From: Lactiplantibacillus paraplantarum | GTDB taxonomy: Bacteria > Bacillota > Bacilli > Lactobacillales > Lactobacillaceae | Length of the DNA: 64,000 nt | Direction: 5' to 3' | Assembly: GCF_003641145.1 (NCBI RefSeq) | Contig: NZ_CP032744.1 | Location: forward strand, 2,666,001 to 2,730,000 | Shown here: one piece after another, positions 35,929 through 44,886 of the stretch | Layout: each line of letters starts with the position of its first letter | Numbering within the stretch: position 1 is the stretch's first letter | Notes under the pieces: model-generated | Seen by the model: the letters and a program-made list of their open reading frames with translations, nothing else | Told to the model about the DNA's origin: nothing | Databases searched by the model: none | Made by a program: the position numbers and the translations under genes

Positions 35929-36156
35929 TACTGAATACGCATTGTGCTAGTTAATTTGTCATGAATCATGATTAAAAATGGCTATCTTTAAGTTTAAAAG
36001 CTATCAGCCGAGTCCCACTGAAAAGCCTGCAATTGGCACCCAGCCCCGGAGGTCGTCCTAGGACGCACATATACTGACGAATAGTAATCCAACTAACTGG
36101 CATGTTTTAATCATGATTCATACTAAATAATAACTAGCGCAATGCATTACTGAATA
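35929..36156. repeat. 9-bp direct repeats (TACTGAATA) flanking the MITE-like element
   Basis: Copies at 35929-35937 and 36148-36156 are identical and sit exactly outside the inverted termini, as expected of a target-site duplication. Confidence 0.7.
35938..36147. mobile_element. MITE-like element with inverted termini and 9-bp target duplication
   Basis: A 210-bp non-coding element. Left terminus (CGCATTGTGCTAGTTA, continuing through TGAATCATGATTAAAA) and the reverse complement of the right terminus (ATGCATTGCGCTAGTTAT, likewise reaching TGAATCATGATTAAAA) agree over about 40 bases with few differences. It is flanked by direct repeats TACTGAATA at 35929-35937 and 36148-36156. Too short to encode a transposase; it must have been moved by one supplied elsewhere. 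Confidence 0.75.
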
Positions 36157-36195
36157 ATCTTAACCATTGTTGCTATTACTACCACAACACCGTCA

Positions 36196-36762
36196 CTAAT
36201 CGGCCCCCTGAGTCAACGCCTGCATCGTCGCCGTCTGCAAAGTGGCTAGTAACTCATGAATCGTTGTTAACGACTCCAACTGACCTCCAAGTAGCCATTC
36301 GCGCCAAATTGCGTATACCCCGGCACTCATAAACTTAGTCCAATACTTAAGTTGCACTGCAGTGAGGGGCCCATTTTCCATCGTTGTTTGGTAATAAGTC
36401 GTCATATTATCATTAAAAAGTCGTTGAATAATGCTTTCAAAACCACGTTGCTCAGCTAGTCGTAACGTCGGGGCAAGTTCACTGAAGAATTGGCCCATCG
36501 CGAGTAACTTTTGATTGGCCGGTACGTGCTGTAAGACGTCCTGAAACCGGGCCGCAATCGCGGGTGCAAAATACGCCGTCAACAGATCGTCCAGCGTCGC
36601 AAAATTTCGATAAAAGGCCATCCGACTGACCCCCGCTCTTTTGACGACTTGCGTCACCGTAATTGTATCTAAATCATGCGTTTTCAATAATTGTAGTAAG
36701 GCCGTCGTTAAATAGGTTTGTGAATCTTTCTTGATGGCTTGGGCGTGATTAGTCGCTGCCAT
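36196..36762 (-). CDS. TetR-family regulator (188 aa)
   Basis: TetR helix-turn-helix with ITVTQVVKRAGVSRMAFYRNFATLDDLL at about 33-62 and a helical C-terminal half of the kind seen in TetR_C proteins near dhaS-like regulators. GAGG upstream of ATG 36762. Divergent from the epimerase gene at 36889; the spacer contains the perfect dyad GTTACA-N2-TGTAAC. Confidence 0.9.
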   Translation of the reverse strand: MAATNHAQAIKKDSQTYLTTALLQLLKTHDLDTITVTQVVKRAGVSRMAFYRNFATLDDLLTAYFAPAIAARFQDVLQHVPANQKLLAMGQFFSELAPTLRLAEQRGFESIIQRLFNDNMTTYYQTTMENGPLTAVQLKYWTKFMSAGVYAIWREWLLGGQLESLTTIHELLATLQTATMQALTQGAD

Positions 36763-36842
36763 AACAATTCCTCCGTTCTGTCACAGATGCTCGTGATTAA
36801 CTTGTATTCGCTATGACTCCATTGTAAGATACTGGCACAGAC

Positions 36843-36856
36843 GTTACAAGTGTAAC
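36843..36856. promoter_or_regulatory. Probable TetR operator before the epimerase-like gene
   Basis: GTTACA-AG-TGTAAC, perfect 6-2-6 dyad, located about 10 bases downstream of a -10-like TAAGAT (-35-like TTGTAT 17 bases earlier). Confidence 0.6.
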
Positions 36857-36888
36857 AATCGATCACAATTCAATTTGGAGGATTTCTC

Positions 36889-37929
36889 ATGCAAAAACAA
36901 TTAGTCGTCGTCACTGGTGGCAGTGGCTTCATCGCCATTCACATCATTCGTCAATTATTACAACAAGGCTACGCCGTCCGTACAACGGTCCGCTCCCTTA
37001 CTAAGGCCCCTGTGATTAAAGAAATGCTGACCAATGGCGGTATCACCGACCTTTCCGCGCTCGAAATCGTGGTGGCCGACTTGGCCCATGATGATCACTG
37101 GCAAACCGTTATGACCGGAGCAACTTATACGATCGACGTGGCATCACCAACGCCCAAGCTTGATTTCAAAAACAAAGCTGAGATGATTCGCCCAGCTGTC
37201 GACGGTGTTCGGCGGGTCCTAACGGCTAGTCGGGACGCCGGCGTCAAACGCGTCGTTTTAACATCCGCATACGGGGCCATCTTTGCCGGTCACAAAAATC
37301 GTACCACCCCCTACACTGAAGAAGACTGGTCCGATCTCAATTGGAAAGCGATTCATCCCTATCAGGAATCAAAGACGCGTGCTGAATTAGCCGCATGGGA
37401 CTTCATCAACCATGAGGGGCGCGGGCTAGAATTAACAACGGTCAATCCAGTTGCCGTCATGGGTCCAGTGTTGTCTGCAAAATATTCACATTCCAACATT
37501 CAAATTCAACAATTCTTAGAAGGACAAGTAAAGGCCGTACCGAACGTGGATTCCGGCTATGTGGACGTACGCGATGTTGCTAGCTTGCACTTGCTTGCCA
37601 TGACCGCACCGCAAGCTAATGGCGAACGTTTTCTAGCCACAACAGGTGAGACGTTATCCATGCTAGATGTCGCCAATATCTTACGCCAGGCCTTACCAGA
37701 CTTTGCCAGTCAGCTACCAACCAAGACGATCCCCAATGCAGTCGTTAAGTTAGCCGCTAAGACTCGGCCAGAATTACGGATGGTGGCCTCGCTAGTTGGG
37801 ACTTACGCGGGGACAAGTAATCACAAAGCCCAAACATTGCTGGACTGGCATCCCCGCCCCGCTGCAGAAGCTATTATTGCAACGGCGCAGTCAATGATCG
37901 ACCTCGGCATCATCACTAAACCACAATAA
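36889..37929 (+). CDS. Extended SDR, dihydroflavonol-reductase/cinnamyl-alcohol-reductase-like (346 aa)
   Basis: Rossmann motif VTGGSGFIAIHIIRQL at the start, the acidic NADP-binding region TTVRSL, and the catalytic YQESKTRAE near residue 163 preceded by TSAYGAIFAG. This is the pattern of the anthocyanidin/dihydroflavonol-4-reductase-like extended SDRs, which in bacteria reduce aldehydes and ketones, often methylglyoxal or phenolic compounds. GGAGG lies 9 bases before the ATG. Likely controlled by the divergent TetR protein. Confidence 0.88.
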   Translation: MQKQLVVVTGGSGFIAIHIIRQLLQQGYAVRTTVRSLTKAPVIKEMLTNGGITDLSALEIVVADLAHDDHWQTVMTGATYTIDVASPTPKLDFKNKAEMIRPAVDGVRRVLTASRDAGVKRVVLTSAYGAIFAGHKNRTTPYTEEDWSDLNWKAIHPYQESKTRAELAAWDFINHEGRGLELTTVNPVAVMGPVLSAKYSHSNIQIQQFLEGQVKAVPNVDSGYVDVRDVASLHLLAMTAPQANGERFLATTGETLSMLDVANILRQALPDFASQLPTKTIPNAVVKLAAKTRPELRMVASLVGTYAGTSNHKAQTLLDWHPRPAAEAIIATAQSMIDLGIITKPQ

Positions 37930-38027
37930 TATTCTGGCTGTTCGCACTGATCAGGCTTACTACGGAAGTCAATTGACCATAACCGATTAACATCCAGACG
38001 CACCCACTAGCCTAACTTAGTACACAA

Positions 38028-38079
38028 AAATCCCCTTGTGGATAACTGCTTAAAAGAGCAGTTATCCACAAGGGGATTT
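38028..38079. terminator. Bidirectional terminator between epimerase and aldo-keto reductase genes
   Basis: Perfect 23-bp stem (38028-38050 with 38057-38079), 6-base loop; convergent genes. Confidence 0.9.
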
Positions 38080-38103
38080 CATTATTGCTGTTATTAATTG
38101 CGA

Positions 38104-39057
38104 TTAAGGCAGATCGTTCCCGGCTGCAAAGTAGACGTCGTACCATTCCTGGCGCGTCAACGTGACATCGGTCCCCGCAATACTCTCATCGAGGTGTTGC
38201 GGATTCATTGAGCCTAAAATAACTTGCATATTGGCCGGATGACGTAAGATCCAGGCCGTTGCAATCGCATTCTTAGTGACATGATACTGATCGGCTAATT
38301 CTTGTAATTTCGTATTCAATTCTGGGAACTTCGGATTATCAATAAAAGTCCCGGCAAACATGCCGTATTGATAGGGTGACCAAGCTTGAATCGTCATGTG
38401 GTGTAACCGCGAATATTCGATAATTTCACCATCATGATTAAGACTAGCGGCATCTTGCATGTTCGTGTGCAACCCAAACTGAATTGGGCCGGTGTGCATA
38501 ACCCCAAATTGTAATTGGTTGATCATTAATTTCTGGTTGACCGCCGCTTGTAACATCTCGACCTGCATTGGGTTAAAGTTGGAAACCCCAAAGTGCCGCA
38601 CCTTCCCAGCGGCCTGCAATTCGTCAAACGCCGCAGCGACTTCGGCGGGATCCATCAGTGGATCGGGCCGGTGTAATAGAAATGAATCCAGGTAGTCAAG
38701 CTGCATCCGTTGCAAGATCTTATCGACCGTTGCAATCAAATGTTGCTTAGAAAAGTCGTAGCGTTGCCCAAAGACTAGTTCACCAGAACTCTTTTCAGGA
38801 TCGAGCACAATGCCACCCTTAGATTGAATGAAAAAGTCTTCGCGCTTTAAACTCGACTGTTTTAACGCTTGCCCAAAGATTCGTTCCGAATCACCGTTGC
38901 CATAAATATCCGCCGAATCAATAAAATTAACGCCACGGTCATGAACGGTCTCTAAGACGTTTGCCGCCGCTGGTGCGTCTAAGCGAACCATCCGCATAAT
39001 GCCTAACGCAACCGCGGACGCTTTGAGCTGACTAGCGCCGATTTGAATTGTTTTCAT
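38104..39057 (-). CDS. Aldo/keto reductase (317 aa)
   Basis: AKR family with the catalytic tetrad visible: Asp and Tyr in FIDSADIYGNG (near 46-56), Lys in FIQSKGG (near 79), His in LLHRPDPLMDP (near 127). The C-terminal part has the cofactor-binding ILGSMNPQHLDESI. It resembles the YdhF-type oxidoreductases of Firmicutes. Substrate unknown. Stands alone with its own upstream region of 380 bases in which I see no clear operator. Confidence 0.93.
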   Translation of the reverse strand: MKTIQIGASQLKASAVALGIMRMVRLDAPAAANVLETVHDRGVNFIDSADIYGNGDSERIFGQALKQSSLKREDFFIQSKGGIVLDPEKSSGELVFGQRYDFSKQHLIATVDKILQRMQLDYLDSFLLHRPDPLMDPAEVAAAFDELQAAGKVRHFGVSNFNPMQVEMLQAAVNQKLMINQLQFGVMHTGPIQFGLHTNMQDAASLNHDGEIIEYSRLHHMTIQAWSPYQYGMFAGTFIDNPKFPELNTKLQELADQYHVTKNAIATAWILRHPANMQVILGSMNPQHLDESIAGTDVTLTRQEWYDVYFAAGNDLP

Positions 39058-39439
39058 GATTATTGTCCCCTTTTCGATGAATTATAGTTAAAAACATCTG
39101 CCAACGAGACTAATGATAGTTGTTAGAGCCGACTATAAGTCAAGCGGATTTAATTATTTTTTCGCTAACTGCTAGAATACACTGATAGCACCCATTTTTT
39201 GCTCGTTAGTTAAGCACACTGTCAGTAGCATACAGTTACTGCTCAAATTTATAATTACTAGCAGACCTTGACCGAACCGTCCTAAATAAATAAAATATAA
39301 TGGTATCTGACATTGTAATGCGTATCGTTTTCAAAAATCATTCAATGGGCTGCTTAATGTGACTGAATCATGATAGTACTAGCAACGTCATCAGCGCTAA
39401 GCTCAACGCACCACTAATTTATAAAACTGGTAGGTAATC
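39058..39439. other. Intergenic region without recognised features
   Basis: AT-rich 382 bases between divergent genes. A stretch near 39364 (GAATCATGATAGTACTAGCA) is loosely like the MITE-like right arm but too degenerate to call. Confidence 0.5.
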
Positions 39440-39760
39440 ATGACAATCTTTTCTAGAGAAACACTTTTATTAAATGTTTTAAACGAATTAGCCGAAAAGA
39501 CTAATCTCAAAAGCAGTGACTTAGTTTTTCTGAACTATGACTTTTCGAACCAAGAAATTACTGATTTGATGGCCGTACTTTCCGAAAAGCAACTCAAGAA
39601 AACCCCAATCACTGACCAAGAATTTGAAAAAATAGTGGCGGTAGCTAAACCAGATTTACAAGGTATTCACTCCGTTTGTCAACAATTAGTCACCACTTTT
39701 ATTGCTGAAGAACGCTTCTTGGCTGTATTTGACGATGGCACATGCCATCCTTCAAACTAG
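39440..39760 (+). CDS. Hypothetical protein (106 aa)
   Basis: Open frame with GGTAGGT 5 bases before ATG. The product is acidic, helical in appearance, with no signal peptide and no membrane segment; one recognisable feature is the repeated LxxLxxL spacing in LLLNVLNELAEKTNLKSSDL and the end EERFLAVFDDGT. I do not recognise a family; a length near 100 and all-helical composition are compatible with immunity or small regulatory proteins, but this is not evidence. Codon use is like its neighbours. Confidence 0.65.
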   Translation: MTIFSRETLLLNVLNELAEKTNLKSSDLVFLNYDFSNQEITDLMAVLSEKQLKKTPITDQEFEKIVAVAKPDLQGIHSVCQQLVTTFIAEERFLAVFDDGTCHPSN

Positions 39761-39953
39761 CCGTTTAATTAAATAGAACCGATTTTAACTGTTCCTTGTA
39801 CTGGTCCCTGACAAGTTATCAGATTTCCCATTGACAAGTCTTTAAACTGGCCGGATTTAACATAGTATCGTTCGAACAACTTTTATATTAAAGAGTCGGA
39901 TTAGTAAAGATGAAAAGCATCGCTAACTGATAAAAATCAATCTCCAAAAATAA

Positions 39954-39981
39954 AGCGCGTAACACTGAATTGTCACGCGCT
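39954..39981 (-). terminator. Terminator of the small membrane protein gene
   Basis: Stem AGCGCGT/ACGCGCT with a 14-base loop, followed by TTTATTTTT on the minus strand. Confidence 0.7.
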
Positions 39982-40012
39982 AGCTTATACTAGGTTTACA
40001 CATACACAATCA

Positions 40013-40252
40013 TTATTTGAACTTGTTCCAGACACATTCAATAACTAGAATAATCCCGAAAAAAGCAAAAGTTCCTAAAAAGTAATGTATCAACGTTGTT
40101 AAATAAGCAAACCAATCGTATGGTAGTTGGTTATAACGATCGATACTACCTTTCACTACAAACAGTAAAACAAACTCAAGCATCAACATAATCTTATTAA
40201 TATTGATAAAATTATCAACTTGTTTTTGATATCGTAAATAGACTTTTTTCAA
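40013..40252 (-). CDS. Small two-helix membrane protein (79 aa, TTG start)
   Basis: TTG start with GGGGGG 6-7 bases upstream. Two hydrophobic segments (KIMLMLEFVLLFVV and FLGTFAFFGIILVIECVW) with basic ends (KKVYLRYQK, NKFK). No family recognised. A terminator follows. The 330-base region upstream (40253-40583) holds only a short unsupported open frame on the minus strand ending at 40366. Confidence 0.6.
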   Translation of the reverse strand: MKKVYLRYQKQVDNFININKIMLMLEFVLLFVVKGSIDRYNQLPYDWFAYLTTLIHYFLGTFAFFGIILVIECVWNKFK

Positions 40253-40583
40253 TCTTATCCCCCCAAAAAAGTATTACCTCGCAAGATGTGTTTAATACCA
40301 TCATATCAATGAACTGCTGCGCCTGTCACTGTTGTCTTGAAGTTATGATTATTAGTCTCAAAAGTTTATACAGTTTGGCCCATCAATTCAACAAGGAATA
40401 TTAACGGCTTAAGCCAGTGCCACAAAAGCCCACGTAGATAATCGAGATGCCCCGTTGCAATCAATTGTTGCTTAACCATTCGTAGTACACAGCTCTGAAC
40501 GGACCGTGAATTTTTTAGCCTAGTACTTAATACAAGCCCGAAAACAACTTAGCTGATTAACAATAAATGAAATTCGCCATGGG

Positions 40584-42062
40584 CTACTTCGCCGCCTTCA
40601 ATTTGTTAGTTAATAATAAGGTTGGCAAAATAATGACTATTGCAGCAATTGCAATCACTAGAAAGCCTTGTTGAAACGCTGCTAAGCGAATTGCTTGCAA
40701 ATGGCTTGTGGTAAAAGCTTGTAGGTGCGCCGCGGCGACGTGATACGTTCCTGCTTTCAGCTCCCGTTCAAACACATTCACTTGGTGTGTGGAATACGCC
40801 GTTACAATCGTCGTAATCAAAGCAGATCCAAACGCACTCCCAATATTTTGGATAATTCGGGTCCCAATTGTTGCGGCGGGCACTTGTTCAGGTTGCATTC
40901 CGGTATAGGCATCGGCCATCAACGGCATTAAAATACCACCAGCACCGATCCCCCGCACAAATAAAATAAGTGCCAAAATCCAGTACGACGTCTGTTGACC
41001 AAACCAATAAAACGGTAAGGTACCGACAAACGTGATGACGACACTTCCCAGAACCACGTACTTAGCGCCTATTTGATCTGTTAGCCTTCCCGTTAACGTC
41101 CGCGAAACTAGCATGCCTGCTCCCTGAGGTAATAATGCTAAAGCGGCGTTAATCACGCTCATTCCCCGAACGTTCTGAAAATAGAGCGGTAGTAATAACA
41201 TTGCACCGTTCAATACCGTCCCAGCGATAAATAATCCTAAACCAGCACCATCAAATGATGCAAACTTAAATAAGTGCAATGGCACCACCGCTCGTTCTTT
41301 CTGCCAAGCGGCCCATACGACATAACTAATCAACGCCAGCGCCCCTAGAATTAACATCTCAATACTTGTGGCGTTATTAAATCGGTCAGTATGCGCGGCA
41401 TTAACCAAACTATAGATGATGGCACTTGAGGACACAATTAGTAGCAAGATACCGATAAAGTCCATTTTCGCTGTTCGATTTTGTGCCGGATAATTCGGCA
41501 TCTTCCACAAAATCAAAGCGATCGAAATTAGGACAACCGGGACATTAATCCAAAAAATCCAATGCCACGATGCAAATTTGATAATGATTCCGCCGATAAC
41601 CGGTCCGATTAATGGTCCTAAAATCATTGGTAGCCCCACTGTTGCCATCATCTGGCCCATCACAGCTGCACCCGCAGTTTGCACAAGTAAGGTCGTCAAG
41701 AGTGGCATAATCAGGCCACCCGCGAAGCCTTGAACTAACCGAGCAATAATCAATAATTGAATATTTGGTGCTACGGCTGCAAATATCGAGCCAACGCCAA
41801 ACAAAATCTCACCAGCCACAAAGACCGCTTTACCATCAAATCGATTGAGTAACCAACTGGAAAATGGCACCGCGACCCCCGTTGCCAGTAAATAACCTGT
41901 AACTGCCCACTGGACCGTCGTCACGCTACTATGAAAACTAGTCACTAAGTTGTTAATGGCAATGTTGATCATGGTTGAATCTAATAATGGTGCCATCGCA
42001 CCAAACACGACGACCCAGGCAATCGTCATAGTTGCTTTTGAAATTTTTGCTTTTGCTTGCAT
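40584..42062 (-). CDS. MFS multidrug transporter, DHA2 (14-TM) family (492 aa)
   Basis: Fourteen hydrophobic segments; EmrB/QacA signatures are DSTMINIAINNL in helix 1, the loop LLNRFDGKAVF between helices 2 and 3, and GPLIGPVIGGIII in helix 5. Predicted proton-driven export of lipophilic or cationic drugs. GGAGG 4-8 bases before ATG 42062. Divergent from a TetR gene, with two near-identical dyads in the spacer. Confidence 0.92.
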   Translation of the reverse strand: MQAKAKISKATMTIAWVVVFGAMAPLLDSTMINIAINNLVTSFHSSVTTVQWAVTGYLLATGVAVPFSSWLLNRFDGKAVFVAGEILFGVGSIFAAVAPNIQLLIIARLVQGFAGGLIMPLLTTLLVQTAGAAVMGQMMATVGLPMILGPLIGPVIGGIIIKFASWHWIFWINVPVVLISIALILWKMPNYPAQNRTAKMDFIGILLLIVSSSAIIYSLVNAAHTDRFNNATSIEMLILGALALISYVVWAAWQKERAVVPLHLFKFASFDGAGLGLFIAGTVLNGAMLLLPLYFQNVRGMSVINAALALLPQGAGMLVSRTLTGRLTDQIGAKYVVLGSVVITFVGTLPFYWFGQQTSYWILALILFVRGIGAGGILMPLMADAYTGMQPEQVPAATIGTRIIQNIGSAFGSALITTIVTAYSTHQVNVFERELKAGTYHVAAAHLQAFTTSHLQAIRLAAFQQGFLVIAIAAIVIILPTLLLTNKLKAAK

Positions 42063-42077
42063 ATTATCCTCCTAATT

Positions 42078-42096
42078 AAGAAACCTAAAGTATCTT
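42078..42096. promoter_or_regulatory. TetR-type operator A of the MFS/TetR pair
   Basis: AAGAAAC-N5-GTATCTT, a dyad with one mismatch per half. Confidence 0.65.
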
Positions 42097-42140
42097 ATTT
42101 GCATAACTGGTATAATACGCTATATAAAGAAAAAGTCAAT

Positions 42141-42159
42141 AAGAAACTTCGAGTATCTT
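42141..42159. promoter_or_regulatory. TetR-type operator B of the MFS/TetR pair
   Basis: AAGAAAC-N5-GTATCTT; same as site A outside the 5-base centre. The 63-base spacing equals six helical turns. Confidence 0.65.
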
Positions 42160-42180
42160 ATTTTAAAAAAGAGGGATTAC

Positions 42181-42780
42181 ATGACTAAAACACGTCGTCG
42201 TGGTGCCGAGCTTGAAACCGCCATCTATCAAGCTGCCCGTGACATCTTAACTCAAGGCGGTCTTGAGCAATTGACGTTCGCTAACGTCGCGGAACAGGCC
42301 GGCACTAGTAAGCCCGTCATTTACCGACGCTGGCGCTCACCACTAGAGCTCGCAATTGCGGCTATCCAGGACCAAATTATTACGGAAAATCATGGTCAAC
42401 TAGACGAAGTGAACTTGACCGGTCAGACACTTGCTGAAGATTTATTCCAAGTACTCAAGCGCTTCACTGTCAGTATTAATACATTCAATCAAGCACTAGT
42501 CATCACTTGGTTTCACCACCTAGATCAACAAGCTAATCCAGAAGTTAAGGATTTGCTCAATGCCGTGAAAAAGATTGACGCCCATGCGATTGAACGCGTA
42601 TGTCAGCGCGCACAGCAACGTGGAGAATTGCGGGCTGGGACTTTATCACGCGACTTACAACTGATGCCATTCGACTGGCTACGCTACCGTGCCTTTGCCA
42701 ATGAACCGATTACTGATGCCACCCTACATCTACTTGTCGATTATTTATTAGTCCCCGCTTATCAGCACGCGTTGGGATGA
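42181..42780 (+). CDS. TetR-family regulator with TetR_C_16-like C-terminus (199 aa)
   Basis: Helix-turn-helix LTFANVAEQAGTSKPVIYRRWRS at about 33-55, then a helical domain with FDWLRYRAF typical of regulators of DHA2 exporters. GAGGG 7 bases upstream of the ATG. Divergent from the MFS gene at 40584; expected to repress it and itself. Ends at a strong terminator. Confidence 0.9.
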   Translation: MTKTRRRGAELETAIYQAARDILTQGGLEQLTFANVAEQAGTSKPVIYRRWRSPLELAIAAIQDQIITENHGQLDEVNLTGQTLAEDLFQVLKRFTVSINTFNQALVITWFHHLDQQANPEVKDLLNAVKKIDAHAIERVCQRAQQRGELRAGTLSRDLQLMPFDWLRYRAFANEPITDATLHLLVDYLLVPAYQHALG

Positions 42781-42816
42781 TGATTACCGCTGGTTATACA
42801 AACGAGCGCAGACAAC

Positions 42817-42862
42817 AAAACGCGCAAATTACTCAATTTACTGTGAGTAATTTGCGCGTTTT
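42817..42862 (+). terminator. Terminator of the TetR gene
   Basis: Perfect 19-bp stem (42817-42835 with 42844-42862), 8-base loop. Confidence 0.88.
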
Positions 42863-42912
42863 AAAATTTTGTCCCAGTCCGATTTGCTTTTCGTTAAATG
42901 ATTAACTAACCA

Positions 42913-43842
42913 TTACTTCAACAAATCCGTCTTCACCATATCAATCATTTGTGAATAAGCAATTGGTCCCGAATACTGCCAACTGCTACTGTCACCATAC
43001 TGGTACAGATGGTTGTTTTTCACGGCCTTGATATTTTTCCACAGCGGGTCTTTAAATAACGACGCACTCTTTTGACTATTCACTAAGAAAATATCATCCG
43101 CATCCAACTTAGCGAGTTTTTCCAACGAGACCGCTGACCAATCCGCCGTGGCTGACTTAGAAACCTGTTTAACGAGGCTCGGTTCACCCAATTTTAAGTC
43201 TTGATACAACAAGGCTCCGCTAGCTGAATTGTCATTGACCATATAGGCCGTATTATTGGTGACCCACAACACTGCCACTTTATGCTGACCCGACTTTTTC
43301 AACGCTTGCCGCGTCGTTTGGACCTGCTTGTCATACTTAGCAAGGACTTTTTTGGCCTTAGCCTGACGATCGACTACCTTAGCCACATCAAGGAAAGTTT
43401 GACGCCACGTTACCGTGGTCCCATTTTTGACAACGTAGGTCGGGGCGATTTTATTATATTGCGCATACTTGCCATTGGCAACCGCACTACTCGTGCCCAT
43501 CAGAATCAAATCTGGTTTGGCCTTGGTTACCGCTTCATATGGCAACGAATAGTCAATTAGCGGCACCCCTTTCAACTGCTTTTTCAAGTAAGCCTGCGTA
43601 CCACTCCCATTTTTGACTGACCACTGCACGACCGGCTTGATCCCCAGTGCCACCAGATCATCTTCAAGATAACTCGCGACAATCCGCTTGGGGTGCTTAG
43701 GAACTTTGACGTGATGTTTCAAATAATCCGTCCGTGTCACCGTAGTACTTGTGGTCTGTTTAGCTCCACACGCCCCCAATAACAAGCTGCCCGTTAAACC
43801 TAAAACTAACCCTAACTTTACCATTTGCCACCGTTTTGTCAC
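42913..43842 (-). CDS. Iron-complex ABC transporter substrate-binding lipoprotein (309 aa)
   Basis: FecB/FhuD-type (class III) binding protein. A lipobox LLLGAC puts the mature Cys near residue 25. Characteristic segments are PKRIVASYLEDDLVALGI and DLILMGTSS, then KLDADDIFLVN and WKNIKAVKN. GTG at 43842 has GGAG 6 bases upstream; the earlier GTG at 43854 overlaps it. Divergently arranged with the ATPase and permease genes, which makes a full importer. The ligand is probably a ferric siderophore or haem. Confidence 0.88.
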   Translation of the reverse strand: MTKRWQMVKLGLVLGLTGSLLLGACGAKQTTSTTVTRTDYLKHHVKVPKHPKRIVASYLEDDLVALGIKPVVQWSVKNGSGTQAYLKKQLKGVPLIDYSLPYEAVTKAKPDLILMGTSSAVANGKYAQYNKIAPTYVVKNGTTVTWRQTFLDVAKVVDRQAKAKKVLAKYDKQVQTTRQALKKSGQHKVAVLWVTNNTAYMVNDNSASGALLYQDLKLGEPSLVKQVSKSATADWSAVSLEKLAKLDADDIFLVNSQKSASLFKDPLWKNIKAVKNNHLYQYGDSSSWQYSGPIAYSQMIDMVKTDLLK

Positions 43843-43873
43843 AACTGTCTCCACCTTTCAAACGCTACCAAAA

Positions 43874-43902
43874 TTATTAGTGAAAACACTATCAATTGTC
43901 AA
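43874..43902 (-). promoter_or_regulatory. Promoter of the binding-protein gene
   Basis: TTGACA (43897-43902), 17 bases, TAATAA (43874-43879), on the minus strand. Confidence 0.7.
43878..43891. promoter_or_regulatory. Possible operator dyad (TAGTG-N4-CACTA)
   Basis: Perfect 5-4-5 dyad across the -10 region of the binding-protein promoter. TTACTAA/TTAGTAA/TTACTAA repeats follow at 43934-43971 toward the ATPase gene. No regulator gene is adjacent; the sites do not clearly fit a Fur box. Confidence 0.4.
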
Positions 43903-44091
43903 CCAAAACATTTAAGATAAGACTATTAATTGCTTACTAATTTATGGTTAGTAACTTTATTTCATTACTAAATCGCCGTTTTCAAAAGTTACATATCGTG
44001 CGACTTGATTGTGTACAATTTAACAAATTAATAAAGAACTGAAGATTTCGCAACTTATGACCTGCTAAGCTTCTTGAAAGGACACGTACTC

Positions 44092-44886
44092 GTGAATACC
44101 ATTGAAACACAAAATATTAGTATCGGTTATGGCACCAAGGTAATCGTTGACCAATTGTCGATGACGATTCCTCACGGGCAGATCACCACCCTGATTGGTC
44201 CTAACGGTAGTGGCAAATCAACCTTGATTCGCGCCATCGCGCACCTGTTGAAACCAACAGCCGGCGTCATTTTACTCGACCACCAAAATATTCAACAAAT
44301 CAAAAGTAAAACGTTTGCTAAGAAAATCGCCGTCTTGCCACAAACTAATCAAACCGCTAATGACCTTACCGTCGAAGAACTCGTTAGCTTCGGTCGCTTA
44401 CCCTATCGGCGAGCACTGAGTGGGTTGACTGCCACTGATCATCAAAAGATTGAGTGGGCACTAACCCAGGCTAGTCTGCAAGATTTACGTCAACGGCCCC
44501 TCAGCACACTCTCCGGTGGACAACGACAACGGGCGTGGATCGCCATGGCCGTTGCCCAAGATACCGATACGATCATCCTGGATGAGCCCACCACTTACTT
44601 GGATCTGACGCATCAATTAGAAGTCATGCAACTCGTCAAACAGCTCAATGAACAGGCCCACCGAACGATTATTATGGCACTACATGATTTGAATCATGCC
44701 GCTCGAATCTCCGACCAGCTGATTGCCTTAAAGGATGGCCACGTTTTGGCCCATGGTCCCGTATCAACCGTCATGACAGCTGAAAACTTAAAAACGATTT
44801 TTAACATTGACGCGACGCTCGTCGATTATCATGGCACCCCGTTGATTTTAACGTACAACGGCTGTCAGGATGTGGCACCCGTATGA
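44092..44886 (+). CDS. Iron-complex ABC transporter ATPase (264 aa)
   Basis: FecE/FhuC-type ATPase: Walker A GPNGSGKST near residue 37, Q-loop LPQTNQ, signature LSGGQRQRAWIAMA, Walker B TIILDEPTTYLDL, switch His in ALHDLNHA. GTG at 44092 (VNTIETQNIS) lies 9 bases after AAAGGA; the upstream in-frame TTG is inside that site. Overlaps the first permease gene by four bases. Confidence 0.92.
   Translation: MNTIETQNISIGYGTKVIVDQLSMTIPHGQITTLIGPNGSGKSTLIRAIAHLLKPTAGVILLDHQNIQQIKSKTFAKKIAVLPQTNQTANDLTVEELVSFGRLPYRRALSGLTATDHQKIEWALTQASLQDLRQRPLSTLSGGQRQRAWIAMAVAQDTDTIILDEPTTYLDLTHQLEVMQLVKQLNEQAHRTIIMALHDLNHAARISDQLIALKDGHVLAHGPVSTVMTAENLKTIFNIDATLVDYHGTPLILTYNGCQDVAPV

Noticed and set aside
39301..39390. 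Third MITE-like copy near 39.3 kb
   Set aside because: Only a 12-15 base similarity (GAATCATGAT, ACTAGCA) with the wrong spacing; no inverted partner.
40366..40560. Minus-strand open frame of about 60 codons ending at 40366
   Set aside because: No ribosome binding site before its only ATG and no recognisable family; could be a decayed gene but unsupported.
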